Counted from the stretch's first letter, positions 43,208 to 53,470 are shown. The stretch: DNA of 64,000 bases from Ligaoa zhengdingensis (GCF_014384885.1 NZ_JACRST010000001.1:186001-250000), one strand, 5' to 3'. Translations and numbers: made by a program. Notes: generated by a model not told the origin, from the letters alone.

Positions 43208-44014
43208 TCATCGTTTTCCCGAAAGTTCCCACAGGATGACCGTCGCCGCCATCGCCGCGTTGAGTGACTCCGCGCCACCGCGCATATCGATGATAAGGTT
43301 ATGCGCACAGGCGTCGATCGCCGCGCGGGATAGGCCGTTCCCCTCATTTCCCACTGCGACCACCGAAGGGCCGGAAAAATCGCAGGAGCGGATTGATACC
43401 GCGTCGTCGCTCAGCGTCGCCGCGTAGGTCGCGTAGGTGGCGCCCAGCTGGACAAGCAGCGCGGGGAGATCCCCGGTGACGCACACCGGCACCCGGAAGG
43501 CGCTGCCCATGGTGGAGCGCAGCACCTTCGGCGAAAACAGGTCCGGGCAGTCGGCCGTGAGAATCACCCCATCCGCACCGAATGCGTCGGCTGCACGCAA
43601 AATTGTCCCCACGTTTCCAGGGTCTTGGAGCGACTCGAGAGCCAGATACCGCCCAAACGGCAGGCTGCACTCATCCAAAACCGGCTGCGGGCGCCGGCAG
43701 ACCGCGTACACCCCCTGCGGGGAATTGGTATCCGCCAGTTTGCGCGCCAGATCACCGGAAATCTCGCAGCAGACGGATGCTTTTGGATACAACAAAGCAA
43801 GCCGTTGCGAGTATTTTTCCCGCGCTTCAGCGGTGCAGTAGAGCTCGTCCAGGACGATCCCTGCCGACGCGGCCTCCGCGCAGAGCTTAGGGCCCTCAGC
43901 GACAAACCGCCCGGACTCCATCCGCTCCTTCCTACTCTTCATCAGCTTGACCATTCGCTTAATATTCTGATTTTCCCGGCTGGTGATGCGTTCCATGAAC
44001 CGTTCGTTCGACAC
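43208..44014 (-). CDS. TrmH/SpoU family RNA 2'-O-methyltransferase
   Basis: I start at GTG 44014, six bases after GGGAGA; this gives 268 residues. The N-terminal substrate-binding domain (FVAEGPKLCAEA) is followed by the SPOUT knot with LALESLQDPGNVGTILR near 125, VAVGNEGNGLS near 215 and the final MRGGAESLNAAMAATVIL near 245. These three motifs are diagnostic. It methylates a ribose in rRNA or tRNA; the target position is unknown. It lies between the rplT terminator and dprA. Confidence 0.92.
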   Translation of the reverse strand: MSNERFMERITSRENQNIKRMVKLMKSRKERMESGRFVAEGPKLCAEAASAGIVLDELYCTAEAREKYSQRLALLYPKASVCCEISGDLARKLADTNSPQGVYAVCRRPQPVLDECSLPFGRYLALESLQDPGNVGTILRAADAFGADGVILTADCPDLFSPKVLRSTMGSAFRVPVCVTGDLPALLVQLGATYATYAATLSDDAVSIRSCDFSGPSVVAVGNEGNGLSRAAIDACAHNLIIDMRGGAESLNAAMAATVILWELSGKR

Positions 44015-44032
44015 GATCTTTCTCCCTTGCAA

Positions 44033-44072
44033 AATTGAAAATGCGCCCGTGCCAGATGAGACACGGGCGGCA
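44033..44072 (-). terminator. Terminator of the infC-rpmI-rplT operon
   Basis: On the minus strand, GCCCGTG and CACGGGC form a stem (44045-44068) around a 10-base loop, followed by GCATTTTCAATTTTG. It lies 10-15 bases after the rplT stop. Confidence 0.85.
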
Positions 44073-44082
44073 GGTTTCCATA

Positions 44083-44436
44083 TTACAGAGCGGCTTTCGC
44101 TTTCTCCACCAGCGCGGTGAAAGCGGCGGCGTCGTTGATCGCAATCTCAGACAGCATCTTTCTGTTGAGGGTAACACCCGCCTTTTTCAGCCCGTTCATG
44201 AAGGTGGAATAGTTCATCCCATTCATGCGGCAGCCAGCGGAAATTCTGGTGATCCACAGCTTGCGGAAATCTCTTTTCTTCTGTTTTCTGCCGATGTACG
44301 CATAGTTACCGGATTTCATAACCGCCTGTTTTGCGGTTTTAAACAATCTGCTCTTGCCGCCGAAGTAGCCCTTGGCAAGTTTGAGTACCTTTTTTCTTCT
44401 CTTGCGAGTCATCATTGCGCCCTTTACACGAGCCAT
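44083..44436 (-). CDS. rplT: 50S ribosomal protein L20
   Basis: The protein has 117 residues, full length. [20 protein letters not shown] at the start, [20 protein letters not shown] in the middle and a helical C-terminus are typical of bL20. It is needed early in 50S assembly and in Firmicutes binds the operon leader to repress its own synthesis. Confidence 0.97.
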   Translation of the reverse strand: MARVKGAMMTRKRRKKVLKLAKGYFGGKSRLFKTAKQAVMKSGNYAYIGRKQKKRDFRKLWITRISAGCRMNGMNYSTFMNGLKKAGVTLNRKMLSEIAINDAAAFTALVEKAKAAL

Positions 44437-44496
44437 ATCGATATACCTCCGTTTTCGGTCATTCTGTTTTTATGAAATGGTACGAACCGCCGCCGA

Positions 44497-44694
44497 TTAT
44501 TTGTAGGGCATCAGCAATTTGATGGCCTTGACGTTGGTCTGATCGGCATAGGTGGCCTGACGCAGGCCTCTCTTACGCTTGGTGTCCTTCTTGTTCAGGA
44601 TATGGGATTTGAAAGCGTGGGCGCGTTTTACTTTGCCGGTCGCGGACATCTTAAAGCGTTTTTTCGCACCGGTATGTGTTTTCAGTTTCGGCAT
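44497..44694 (-). CDS. rpmI: 50S ribosomal protein L35
   Basis: The ATG at 44694 gives 65 residues. [20 protein letters not shown] and [15 protein letters not shown] are the bL35 signature. It lies between infC and rplT in the conserved order. GGGAGG is upstream of the start. Confidence 0.97.
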   Translation of the reverse strand: MPKLKTHTGAKKRFKMSATGKVKRAHAFKSHILNKKDTKRKRGLRQATYADQTNVKAIKLLMPYK

Positions 44695-44716
44695 GAGATT
44701 TGTATCCTCCCTTATA

Positions 44717-45247
44717 TTACTTGGCGGGCTTAGACGCAGGCTTCGCCGAGACGAACATGACCATACTGCGGCCCTCCATCTTCGGCAGCTTATCAACGGT
44801 TCCCACTTCGGCACAGGCCTCGGCAAATTTCTTCATCAGACCCTCGCCCAACTGCCAATGCGCCATTTCGCGGCCGCGAAAACGGATAGAAACCTTCACC
44901 TTGTTGCCCGCTTTCAAAAATTTGAGCGCGTTATTCAGCTTGGTTTCAAAATCATGCGTATCGATGTTGAGCGACAGGCGCACCTCTTTGGTTTCGATGA
45001 CCTTCTGATTCTTTTTTGCCTCTTTTTCCCGTTTCGCCTGTTCAAAGCGATATTTGCCGTAGTCCATGATGCGGCAGACGGGCGGCGTTGCCTGAGGAGC
45101 GATCTTCACCAGATCGAGATTTTTTTCCATCGCCATGTTCATGGCATCACGGGTCTGCATAATGCCCAGCTGTTCGCCGGTAGCACCGATCACCCGGATC
45201 TCCTTATCGCGAATCTCCTCATTGATCAGTAGTTCCTTGTTGCTAAT
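44717..45247 (-). CDS. infC: Translation initiation factor IF-3 (AUU start codon)
   Basis: I place the start at ATT 45247: the strong GGAGGTG is exactly six bases upstream, whereas the ATG at 45262 overlaps that ribosome-binding site. AUU starts are the known hallmark of infC, because IF-3 rejects non-canonical starts and so limits its own synthesis. The protein has 176 residues. The N domain holds [20 protein letters not shown], the linker is [16 protein letters not shown], and the C domain holds [15 protein letters not shown]-3 prevents early 50S joining. Confidence 0.93.
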   Translation of the reverse strand: MSNKELLINEEIRDKEIRVIGATGEQLGIMQTRDAMNMAMEKNLDLVKIAPQATPPVCRIMDYGKYRFEQAKREKEAKKNQKVIETKEVRLSLNIDTHDFETKLNNALKFLKAGNKVKVSIRFRGREMAHWQLGEGLMKKFAEACAEVGTVDKLPKMEGRSMVMFVSAKPASKPAK

Positions 45248-45276
45248 GTTAAGCACCTCCATTATAAGCCCTTAAT

Positions 45277-45416
45277 AAAATAACAAAGCGCGGACTAAAA
45301 TTCGTCCGCGCACCCGCAATACGGCCTCCCCCGCTGTTCTGCGGGATTCGGCAGGTATTGACCATGTGACACGGCTGTGCACAGGTGAGAACGAATTGAT
45401 GTTCTACTTTGTTTTC
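45277..45416 (-). ncRNA. Probable L20-type leader of infC-rpmI-rplT with attenuator
   Basis: The 160-base leader on the minus strand holds CACCTGTGCACAGCC, CCCGCAGAACAGCGGGGG and other short stems, then a terminator hairpin GCGCGGAC/GTCCGCGC (45288-45311) followed by TTTGTTATTTT. This arrangement matches the firmicute L20 leader, in which L20 binding favours termination. I name it from position and architecture, so the exact class needs a covariance-model match. Confidence 0.75.
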
Positions 45417-45422
45417 CTATTT

Positions 45423-45451
45423 AGTTTATCAGACCGATTGCGGTTTGTCAA
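45423..45451 (-). promoter_or_regulatory. Promoter of infC-rpmI-rplT
   Basis: A perfect TTGACA (45446-45451), a 17-base spacer and TAAACT (45423-45428) on the minus strand. Confidence 0.82.
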
Positions 45452-45476
45452 CAGAATCATCAATATATTTTTCATC

Positions 45477-48400
45477 TCATTCGATGAGAACTTCCCGGTC
45501 GAGCGCAAAGGAATACAAAACGCACTGCTTCACCGGCAGGCTGAGGCTCTCCTCGATGATGCGCCGGTAAAGGACAAGCTGCGCCCGGTAGCGGTCGGCG
45601 AGCTCCTGCGGCGTTTTGACGCGGTCGGTCTTGTAATCCACAATGATACAGGCGTTATCCTCCCAAAACACGCAATCGGCCACCCCCTGCACGGTGACAA
45701 GGTCCTCTTCGGCAGCGTCCGCAAAGCCGATCTCGCGCGCGGGCAGGCGGGAGAGGAACCGCAGCTCCCGCCGCACCTCCTTAGAAGCGGCGATGCGCCT
45801 GTAGAGCGGCGAATCGAAAAAGAGCTTCAATTTATTCGGGTCGATGCTGTCCCGCTGCACCGGCGTCAAGTATTCCAGCTTGGTCATGCGGGAAAGCTCT
45901 GCTGTGAGGTCGGCGTGGGCCGCTCCGTAGTCGGCAAACTGCATGAACTGATGCAGCGCTGAGCCGCGCTGTGCGCCGGTCAGCTCCTCCCCCGTCAGGA
46001 ATTTGGGCACGCGCGAAAACCGGTGGCCCACCCCCTCCTGCGCGTGTGCGATGGCGGAGACCCCCAGCTTCGCCGGTACCCTCTGCGCAGCCGCGTGTGG
46101 ATCGCGATAAGCGGTGCGGCGGCGCAGCTCCTCCAGAATCGGCTCCTCCGGTTCAGCGGTGTACTCCGCATTCAGCACCTCGCGCGCATCGGCTACGGGC
46201 GCGAGCGGCAGATTGACCGCGACGCGCAGCGCAAAATCCGCGGGGAGCGTAAAGCTCTGCGGCAGTCCTGCCTGTTCCCGCAGGGAGCCGCCGTCGGGGT
46301 GGCGCAGCAAGCCCAGCAGCAGCCAATCGGCAAAACTTTTGCACCGGCGCGCAGCGTAGGCCGAAATCTTCTCCCCATCCGGCAGCCCCCCTGCCAGCGA
46401 CTTGAGCTTTGCGGGCAGGCGGTCCTGTACCATGGTGACAATCAGCTTCTCCCTGGCCCTGGTCAGCGCGACGTACAACACGCGCAGTTCCTCCGAAAGT
46501 GCAGCCCGCTCGCACTCCAGCTTGAGCGCCTCCATCGGCAGGGTGGTGTACTCCTTCATCTGTTCGTAATCCCGGCGGCGGCAGGCAAACCCATACTCCG
46601 GGTGCAGGATAGTGCGCTCGCGGGTGTAATCGCCCGTATTGTGCAGCTTGGCGGTATCGCACAGGAACACCACCGGGAATTCCAGTCCCTTGGAGCGGTG
46701 GATGGTCATCACCCGCACTGCATCGGCGCTTTCCCCCAGTGTTCCGGCCGGGGTGAAATCGGAACCGCATTCCAACACGCGGTCAATAAAGCGGACAAAT
46801 CCGTCCAGGCCGCGCCGACCGTTCTTCCCATACCCGGCGGCGTACTCCACCAGCAGGCGCAAATTGGCGCGGCGATTCTCCCCCATCGGCAGGGCGGACA
46901 CGATCGCGGGGTAATCGGTATCCTGATAGATGCGGGCAAGCAACCGGTCGGCCGGCTCGCTCGCGGCCAGGCGGCTGTAGCGCGCCAGCGTATCCACCAG
47001 CGCCGCGCACTTTTCATCCCCCTGTTCGGCCGCGCGACAGGCGCACAGGTAGAGAGGCTGTTTGCGATCGGTCAACCGCAGGCGCGCCAGATCGTCTGGG
47101 GTGAACCCGAACAGCTCCGACAGCATCACGGCCGCCATCGGGACATCCAACAACGGGTTGTCGATCGCCCGCAGCAGTGAAAGCACCACCGAGACCTCCC
47201 GCGTGGAGAGAAATCCCCCCTGGGCCTCCGCGCAGGCATTCACGCCGCTGTCGCTCAGTTCCTTGAGGAACACCCCCAGCCGGTCCTTTTTCGAGCGCAG
47301 CAGGATGCAGCAGTCGCTTTGGGTGAGCGGCCGGGTGCCGCCCTCCCCATCGGAGACGCGAAAGCCCCCGGTGAGCAGCTCCGCGATGCGGCGGGCGACG
47401 AAGCGCGCCTCCAGCACCGTCTTGTCCTCCTCCGCCTCCCCCGGCCGGTCGATGATCTGAAGCTCAACGTCCGGCTCCTCTCGCGGCGGGTAGGGAGCCC
47501 GCGGCAGCAGCGCCTCACCGTCGCCGTAATCGAGCTCCCCCAGCCGTTCGCTCATCAGCTGACGGAACAGGAAGTTAACCGCCCCCGTGATCCCTGCCCG
47601 GCTGCGAAAATTCGCCCCCAAATCGATCTTCGCTGGATAGGCTATTCCGTCGTATGGGGCGTAACGCTCCTTTTTTTCCAAAAAGATCTCCGGCATCGCC
47701 TGCCGAAAGCGGTAGATGCTCTGTTTGACATCCCCCACTAAGAACAGATTCTCCGGCTCCCCCTCCGGCTGGCGAGCCAGGGCGCTGAAGATCATATCCT
47801 GCGCCCGGTTGCTGTCCTGATACTCGTCGATCATGATCTCCTCGTAGCGTTCGGCGAGCTCCTGCGCGAGCGCGGAACGGCGGTGTACCCCGGGGGACGG
47901 AGTATCGTACAGCAGCGACAGCGCGAGGTGCTCCAGGTCGGAAAAATCGACCAGCCGCCGCTCCAGCTTGAGCGCGTCCAACCGCTTGGAAAACTCCATC
48001 GTCACCTCAAACAGCAGCTCGATCTTCGGCCGCAGCCAGGAGACATCCTCACGGAACTGCGAAGCTGTGCAGCAGAGGATGCGGGTATGCAGTTTTTCCA
48101 GCGCACCCTTCAGCTCTTTGCGGATCGCATCGGCCCGCTCCTTCGCCGGATTGCCCTTTTCCCCCATGACGCGCCCGATCGCCGTGAGGCCGTCGGGGAC
48201 CGCCTCGAGCAGAGCATCCCAGCTGCCGTCGTCCGGGAAGGGGGCCTTCAGCCGTTCGATCGCCCCGGCGAGGCGTTCCCGGTCGGTCTGATAGCTCGCG
48301 GCATAGGCGGCCTGCATCGCATCGCTCTGCGCACAAAGGGCGAGGACCTCATCCGTCAACTCGACACAGTATTCGAGCGTCTCGCGGGTGTAATCAAGCA

Positions 48401-49082
48401 GAATCCGCCCCCAGGCTGTCTCGCAGACGCCGTTCGACGGGTCGTAGAGTGCGAGCTTATCCCGCAGCCAGTCCTCATAAAACGGGTGGGAACGGATGAA
48501 ATCGTACAGCCGGCCGATCGTCTGGAACAGGGCGCGGTCGTCCCGCCCGGAACTGATGAGCTCCGCCAGCTCGGTGAATTCCGCTCCGCGCGTCCCCTGA
48601 TAGTAATCCTCAGCGCACTCGCGCAGGGTCTGGTCGCGCAGGGTCTCGATCTCGCGCTCGTCGCCGATCGTGAGGTCGGGCGGCAGACCGAGCGCCTGCG
48701 CATTCTGCCGGATCAAATCGAAGCAGAAGGCGTGGATAGTGCTGATCTGGGCGCGGCCCAGCAGGAGCTGTTGGCGGCGCAGCAGGGCCCGGTCGGGTAT
48801 GGGCCCGTCCCGCTCAAGGTCCGGATCGTCCGCCGGGGTATCGAGCAGCGCTTGCAGCTTTGCCGCGATCTTGTCCCGCATCTGCTGTGCGGCGGCCCGC
48901 GTATAGGTGACGATCAGCAGCCGGTCGATGTCCACCGGCCGCACGGGATCGATCATCCGCCGCAGCACCCGTTCGGAGAGCACGGCCGTTTTACCGCTGC
49001 CCGCCGCCGCCGAGACCAGCAGCGACCCACCGCGCGCCTCAATCGCCGCCTGTTGTTCCTTGGTCCATCGGATGTCCGGCAT
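45477..49082 (-). CDS. addA: Helicase-nuclease subunit AddA
   Basis: The protein has 1201 residues. UvrD-type helicase motifs include VSAAAGSGKTAVLSERVL near residue 20, DEYQDSNRAQD near 415, GDVKQSIYRFR near 450 and RVMTIHRSKGLEFPVVF near 790. The C-terminal RecB-family nuclease has IIVDYKTDRV near 1147. AddAB unwinds and resects broken DNA ends until it meets a Chi site and then loads RecA. The start has AAGGAGGGG upstream and overlaps the end of addB by 44 bases. Confidence 0.96.
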   Translation of the reverse strand: MPDIRWTKEQQAAIEARGGSLLVSAAAGSGKTAVLSERVLRRMIDPVRPVDIDRLLIVTYTRAAAQQMRDKIAAKLQALLDTPADDPDLERDGPIPDRALLRRQQLLLGRAQISTIHAFCFDLIRQNAQALGLPPDLTIGDEREIETLRDQTLRECAEDYYQGTRGAEFTELAELISSGRDDRALFQTIGRLYDFIRSHPFYEDWLRDKLALYDPSNGVCETAWGRILLDYTRETLEYCVELTDEVLALCAQSDAMQAAYAASYQTDRERLAGAIERLKAPFPDDGSWDALLEAVPDGLTAIGRVMGEKGNPAKERADAIRKELKGALEKLHTRILCCTASQFREDVSWLRPKIELLFEVTMEFSKRLDALKLERRLVDFSDLEHLALSLLYDTPSPGVHRRSALAQELAERYEEIMIDEYQDSNRAQDMIFSALARQPEGEPENLFLVGDVKQSIYRFRQAMPEIFLEKKERYAPYDGIAYPAKIDLGANFRSRAGITGAVNFLFRQLMSERLGELDYGDGEALLPRAPYPPREEPDVELQIIDRPGEAEEDKTVLEARFVARRIAELLTGGFRVSDGEGGTRPLTQSDCCILLRSKKDRLGVFLKELSDSGVNACAEAQGGFLSTREVSVVLSLLRAIDNPLLDVPMAAVMLSELFGFTPDDLARLRLTDRKQPLYLCACRAAEQGDEKCAALVDTLARYSRLAASEPADRLLARIYQDTDYPAIVSALPMGENRRANLRLLVEYAAGYGKNGRRGLDGFVRFIDRVLECGSDFTPAGTLGESADAVRVMTIHRSKGLEFPVVFLCDTAKLHNTGDYTRERTILHPEYGFACRRRDYEQMKEYTTLPMEALKLECERAALSEELRVLYVALTRAREKLIVTMVQDRLPAKLKSLAGGLPDGEKISAYAARRCKSFADWLLLGLLRHPDGGSLREQAGLPQSFTLPADFALRVAVNLPLAPVADAREVLNAEYTAEPEEPILEELRRRTAYRDPHAAAQRVPAKLGVSAIAHAQEGVGHRFSRVPKFLTGEELTGAQRGSALHQFMQFADYGAAHADLTAELSRMTKLEYLTPVQRDSIDPNKLKLFFDSPLYRRIAASKEVRRELRFLSRLPAREIGFADAAEEDLVTVQGVADCVFWEDNACIIVDYKTDRVKTPQELADRYRAQLVLYRRIIEESLSLPVKQCVLYSFALDREVLIE

Positions 49083-52000
49083 CGCCGCTCCCCTCCTTTC
49101 CCGCCGCTTGTTCTTCCTCTTCGAGCCTCTGGAAAAACGCGTCTTTATCGCGAATTACATCCGCATCCAGCCGGGCGCCGTCCTCCTCGCGACCGCACAC
49201 TGCGCGGTAGGCGCAGTATTCGCAGGTATTGTTGTACTTCTTTGTGTAGGTGGGCAGGGCTGCGATCTCCCCGGCGCGCAGGGATTCCCCCATCTGCACC
49301 ACCAGCCTTTGGATATACCGCTCCAGCCGCCCGAACTCGGCGAGGGTGGCGACATCCCCTTTGATCTCCTCAACCGTGCGGGTGACCTTGTTCTTGCCCC
49401 GTCCGGAGACCGTCTCCTCCTTCCGCCTGATCAGCGCCGGGACGTAGACGCCCGCGCCTTCCCGCTCCATTCCCCGGATGACCAGCGGATCGTCCAGCAG
49501 CAGGCCGTTCATTCTGAGGTTTTTCTCCTGTTCGGCCTCGGTCTCACGCTCGCTCTGGCCGCGCTCCATCGCCACGAATTGGGTACGCGCGGGCATGTAA
49601 AGGATGCCCGCGGGAAGCGGGTGATCCAGCGACTCAACACCGTTTTCCCGCAGAGTGAACAAATAGAGCAGCATCTGCAGGTTGAGGCCGTTGTAAACAT
49701 CGGTGAGGTCGAATTCCTTGCTGCCGGTCTTGTAGTCCACCACCCGCAGGTAGGTCTTTCCGTTCTTCTCCATCACATCCACCCGGTCTACAACGCCCTC
49801 CACCCGCACCCGACCGCCGTCCGCAAGGGTAAACTCCATCGGCTCGGCCGCAGGAGCGCCTTTCCCGGTGTCTCCGCCTCCCCGGCGGATGGGCAACTCA
49901 AAATAGGCCGGGACAAAATCGCTCTGGGCGAACTCCCGCGCCAGATGGCGCGCCAGGGCGACCAGCGTATCCTCCAGGCGTTTGACGAGATAATCAAAGC
50001 GGGCGGGTTTTCCTGTGCGGCCGCCCATATTCTGTTCGATGTAGGCGTCCAGCAGCTCGCGCACCTCACGACGCAGAGCCCCCCGCTGCCCCACCAGCGC
50101 CTCGAGCGATTGTTTATCCCGATGGGCCGAGAGCAGCATTTGAAGCACGTAATGCACCACCGTGCCCGACTGCATCGGATCGAGCTCGGCGCGGCGGCGC
50201 GGCAGGATGCACAGCCCATACCGACAAAAATAAGCCATTTTGCATTGATGGAACTGATCGAGCTGGGATGGCGAGAGATTAAGGCTTCGCCCATACAATC
50301 TGTCAATGGTCTCCTGGTCGGCCAAGCGGTAGCGGTCGGGGGCCACCGGATGGGAGAGCAGCGCCACGCGGTCGGTCAGCCCCTGCTCCCCCAGCCAAAC
50401 GGCGAGCGACGCGGTCAGCGAGTCGTCCCGACGAAGCCCGGCGCAAAAGCTATCAAACGCTGTCTTTTGGTTGCGGATGTAAAAAAGTCGGGGCAGGCTT
50501 TGAGGCTCCACTGTCTCTGCCATCGGCAAGGCGGCGCGCACCGCACGCACCACCGCGGAGGGGTACAGGCTTTCCCCTTTGAGGTTGGATTCCGGCCAAC
50601 TGACGGTCACCTGCTCGGACGGGGCGCACAGCGCCGCATAGGCGCAGAACAGCTCGTCCACCGCCTGGCTCTGCGCGGTGTCCGAGATTTCCAGCCCGGC
50701 CTCCTGCATCCGTTCCCGTTCGGCGTCGGAGAATAACCCGCCCGGCTGGTAGACCGCCGGAAATACCCCTTCGTTGACCCCCACCAGATAGACCGCTTTG
50801 GGTGCGGAAAGGCGCGCGCGGTCCACAGCGCCCACTGTTACCTGGTCGAGCGTCTGCGGAAGCACACCCAGATCGAGCGCGGAAAGGGTGAGCCGCAGCA
50901 GTTCGGAAAACTGCCCGACGGTAAGCCGCACCCCCTTGAGCGCGCAGGCGAATTGGTCGAGCAGATCAACCACCGCGTCGTAGAGCGCCGCATTGTCATC
51001 AGCAACCGGGTCGTCCTCCCCCGCACGGCGCAGCCCATCCAGAATGCCGCTGTCGCCGAGGTAGGCGTACACCGCGTGCGCGAATCCCGCGCCGTCGCAG
51101 CCGCGCAGTCCATCCGACAGCTTTTGCAGCGGCCCGGCGACCCGCGCGCGGGTCGCATTGATCCGCTCGAGCGCCTCCCGGCCCTCGCTTGTCAATTTGC
51201 CGTATCCATCCGGGTTGGCGGTGAAACCGGAGAGCCATGCGTCGCCCCTGACCCGCCAGACAAAGCAGTAGTTTTCCAGCTCGCCGATCTCACGCGCGGA
51301 AAGGCCGAGCAGCGAGGTCTTCATCAGGGCGAGGATTTCATCGGTGTCGAACCGCCGCCGCACCGCTTCCACCGCGTGCAGCAGCGCCGCTGCAAGCGGT
51401 TTCTGCGAAATTTCGTCGCGGCGGTCGAAAAAACAGGGGATATCATAGCGCTCAAAGGCGTTTTCCAGCGCCGGGCCGTAGGTGTCCAGATCGCGGCTGA
51501 GCACCGCGACCTCCCGGTAACGCAGACCTCGCTCCCGCACCAGCTCGCAGATGGAGGCCGCGACATATTCGGCCTCGTCGTAAAGGTTGGCGGCCCGCAC
51601 CAGACGCAGGTGCGGAGCGGCGCCGGGATAGGGCGCCGCCGCGCTGCGGAACAGGTTTTGCTCCAGATGCCGCAGGTCGGGATGGGGGGTGCGGTGATTT
51701 TGGGTCAGCACTGCAATCGTCTCGACCGGCACGCGATTTTCGCGAGCAATGCGGGACAGCCTCGCCGCTGTTTTTTGCACCAACGAGAACAAACCCATCC
51801 CGTGCTCGCAGTCCTCCAGCGAGTCGGTGCAGAGGGCCGCTGTCACCGAGGGCGACTGCGCGATGATGTGGGTGAGCAGGCGATATTCCCCCGCGGTGAA
51901 GGATTTGAAGGCGTCGATGTAAACCCTGTAACCGGAGAAAAAGGGATTGACCTCCAGCAGGGCGCAGGCGCTCATCAGGTCGTCCTCCGCATCCTTGTAG

Positions 52001-52506
52001 CTCTGCGCCAACCGCGCCTGGTAAGCGCGGAAGATCACCGAAAGCTCAGCTGTCTTCTCCGCCAAGCCGCCCTCTCCAGCCGACCGCGCAAACTCCTCCA
52101 GCGCGTCCGGTGTAACGCCCGCGTTTTTAAATTCACTGATCTGGGACACCAGCGCCTGAACGAACTGCAGCCTGCCGCTGCGGTTTCCGTAGAGGCGCAG
52201 CGCATCCTTCCATTCCTCCAGCGTGACGCTCATCAGCAACAGGCGGGCGCTGTCGTCGATGTAATCCCCAGCCAATCCGCCGTATTCCCGGAAGATGCGG
52301 TTGCACAGGCGGGTGAAGCTGAGCACCTCCACCCCCATCGCCTTACGCGCTCCCAACACATCGTAAATGCTCCGCTCAGTCTCAAACGAGACCTGCTCCG
52401 GCACCACAACGATGACGCGCTCCCCGGCCTCAACATCCGCGCAGACCTGACGGCGCAGCAGCGTCGTCTTGCCGCTGCCCGCCGTACCGGTGATAAAACG
52501 AAGCAT
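49039..52506 (-). CDS. addB: Helicase-nuclease subunit AddB
   Basis: The protein has 1155 residues. The Walker A motif ITGTAGSGKTTLLRRQ is at residues 5-20; other helicase motifs are degenerate, as is usual for AddB. The C-terminal nuclease has RVVDYKTGSKEFD near 922. Four cysteines, one near 755 (FHQCKMAYF) and three near 1098-1107 (CEYCAYRAVC), form the iron-sulfur staple. AddB recognises Chi. The gene has a hairpin before it (52521-52562) that separates it from folD. Confidence 0.95.
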   Translation of the reverse strand: MLRFITGTAGSGKTTLLRRQVCADVEAGERVIVVVPEQVSFETERSIYDVLGARKAMGVEVLSFTRLCNRIFREYGGLAGDYIDDSARLLLMSVTLEEWKDALRLYGNRSGRLQFVQALVSQISEFKNAGVTPDALEEFARSAGEGGLAEKTAELSVIFRAYQARLAQSYKDAEDDLMSACALLEVNPFFSGYRVYIDAFKSFTAGEYRLLTHIIAQSPSVTAALCTDSLEDCEHGMGLFSLVQKTAARLSRIARENRVPVETIAVLTQNHRTPHPDLRHLEQNLFRSAAAPYPGAAPHLRLVRAANLYDEAEYVAASICELVRERGLRYREVAVLSRDLDTYGPALENAFERYDIPCFFDRRDEISQKPLAAALLHAVEAVRRRFDTDEILALMKTSLLGLSAREIGELENYCFVWRVRGDAWLSGFTANPDGYGKLTSEGREALERINATRARVAGPLQKLSDGLRGCDGAGFAHAVYAYLGDSGILDGLRRAGEDDPVADDNAALYDAVVDLLDQFACALKGVRLTVGQFSELLRLTLSALDLGVLPQTLDQVTVGAVDRARLSAPKAVYLVGVNEGVFPAVYQPGGLFSDAERERMQEAGLEISDTAQSQAVDELFCAYAALCAPSEQVTVSWPESNLKGESLYPSAVVRAVRAALPMAETVEPQSLPRLFYIRNQKTAFDSFCAGLRRDDSLTASLAVWLGEQGLTDRVALLSHPVAPDRYRLADQETIDRLYGRSLNLSPSQLDQFHQCKMAYFCRYGLCILPRRRAELDPMQSGTVVHYVLQMLLSAHRDKQSLEALVGQRGALRREVRELLDAYIEQNMGGRTGKPARFDYLVKRLEDTLVALARHLAREFAQSDFVPAYFELPIRRGGGDTGKGAPAAEPMEFTLADGGRVRVEGVVDRVDVMEKNGKTYLRVVDYKTGSKEFDLTDVYNGLNLQMLLYLFTLRENGVESLDHPLPAGILYMPARTQFVAMERGQSERETEAEQEKNLRMNGLLLDDPLVIRGMEREGAGVYVPALIRRKEETVSGRGKNKVTRTVEEIKGDVATLAEFGRLERYIQRLVVQMGESLRAGEIAALPTYTKKYNNTCEYCAYRAVCGREEDGARLDADVIRDKDAFFQRLEEEEQAAGKEGSGDAGHPMDQGTTGGD

Positions 52507-52520
52507 TTCTCAAACACCCC

Positions 52521-52562
52521 CAAAAAGCAACGGGAGCGGCGGCATTTTGCCGTACCGCTCCC
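52521..52562 (-). terminator. Hairpin between folD and addB, probable terminator
   Basis: On the minus strand, GGGAGCGG pairs with CCGCTCCC around an inner CGGC/GCCG stem (52531-52559), and CTTTTT follows five bases after. The T-tract is slightly displaced, so termination may be partial. Confidence 0.6.
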
Positions 52563-52609
52563 CGCCGCGCGCCGATACGCGCGGTTCTATTCTTACTTAG
52601 ACGGCGCCC

Positions 52610-53470
52610 TTACAGATCGGCGCACCCCGCCGCCAATTTGGCCGCGGTCACTGTGTTGCGCAGCAGCATTGAGATGGTCATGGGGCCGACGCCGCCGGGA
52701 ACCGGCGTGATGTAACTGCACTTGGGCTCGACCGACGCAAAATCCACGTCGCCGCACAGCTTGCCGTTTTCGTCGCGGTTCATCCCCACATCGATGACCA
52801 CCGCGCCCTCCTTCACCATATCGGCGGTGACAAATTTCGCCTTGCCCACCGCTGCCACCAGGATATCGGCGCGGGAGGTGACCTCCGCCAGATTCCTGGT
52901 GCGCGAATGACAGATGGTGACCGTGCCGTTCTGATGCAACAGCAGCATCGCCATCGGCTTGCCCACAATGTTGCTGCGGCCGATTACGACGCACTCCTTG
53001 CCCTCGACGGGCAGGCCGGTCTCCTTAATCAGTTCCATGATGCCGGCCGGCGTACAGGGCAGGAAGTTGTAGTCGCCGATCATAATTTTTCCCACATTTG
53101 CCGCATGGAACGCGTCAACATCCTTGTCTGGCGAGATCGCCTCGATCACGGCCTTTTCATCCAAGCCCGCGGGAAGCGGAAGCTGCACCAGGATGCCGTC
53201 GATATCCGGCCGGCCGTTGAGCTCCCGCACCAGCGCGAGCAGCTCCTCCTGAGTGGTATTGCTGGGCAGCGCGTATTTTTCCGAGTGAATGCCCACCTCC
53301 TCGCAGCCCTTCTCCTTATTGCGGACATAGACCTGCGACGCGGGGTCCTCCCCCACGATCACCACCGCGAGCCCGGGCGTGACGCCCACCTCCGCGAGCC
53401 GCTCCACCTCCGCTTTGATTTCTTCTCGCACCTTTGCGGAAACCGCTTTTCCATCAAGTATCACTGCCAT
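52610..53470 (-). CDS. folD: Bifunctional methylenetetrahydrofolate dehydrogenase/cyclohydrolase
   Basis: ATG 53470, behind GAGGAG, gives 286 residues and overlaps the lgt end by 17 bases. [17 protein letters not shown] near 45-60 carries the catalytic Tyr/Lys pair, and [20 protein letters not shown] and [11 protein letters not shown] are the other family motifs. It interconverts methylene-, methenyl- and 10-formyl-tetrahydrofolate using NADP(H). The active-site Lys is present. Confidence 0.96.
   Translation of the reverse strand: MAVILDGKAVSAKVREEIKAEVERLAEVGVTPGLAVVIVGEDPASQVYVRNKEKGCEEVGIHSEKYALPSNTTQEELLALVRELNGRPDIDGILVQLPLPAGLDEKAVIEAISPDKDVDAFHAANVGKIMIGDYNFLPCTPAGIMELIKETGLPVEGKECVVIGRSNIVGKPMAMLLLHQNGTVTICHSRTRNLAEVTSRADILVAAVGKAKFVTADMVKEGAVVIDVGMNRDENGKLCGDVDFASVEPKCSYITPVPGGVGPMTISMLLRNTVTAAKLAAGCADL

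Noticed and set aside
44497..44826. 109-residue form of L35
   Set aside because: The extra 44 N-terminal residues are read out of frame through infC; L35 begins at MPKLKTHTG.
45388..45405. AGAAC-N8-GTTCT palindrome resembling a LexA box
   Set aside because: The Firmicute LexA site is CGAAC-N4-GTTCG; spacing here is wrong, and the sequence lies in the infC leader as part of an RNA structure.
48907..50736. 609-residue plus-strand frame
   Set aside because: Antisense to addB and the start of addA, which carry full helicase and nuclease motifs.
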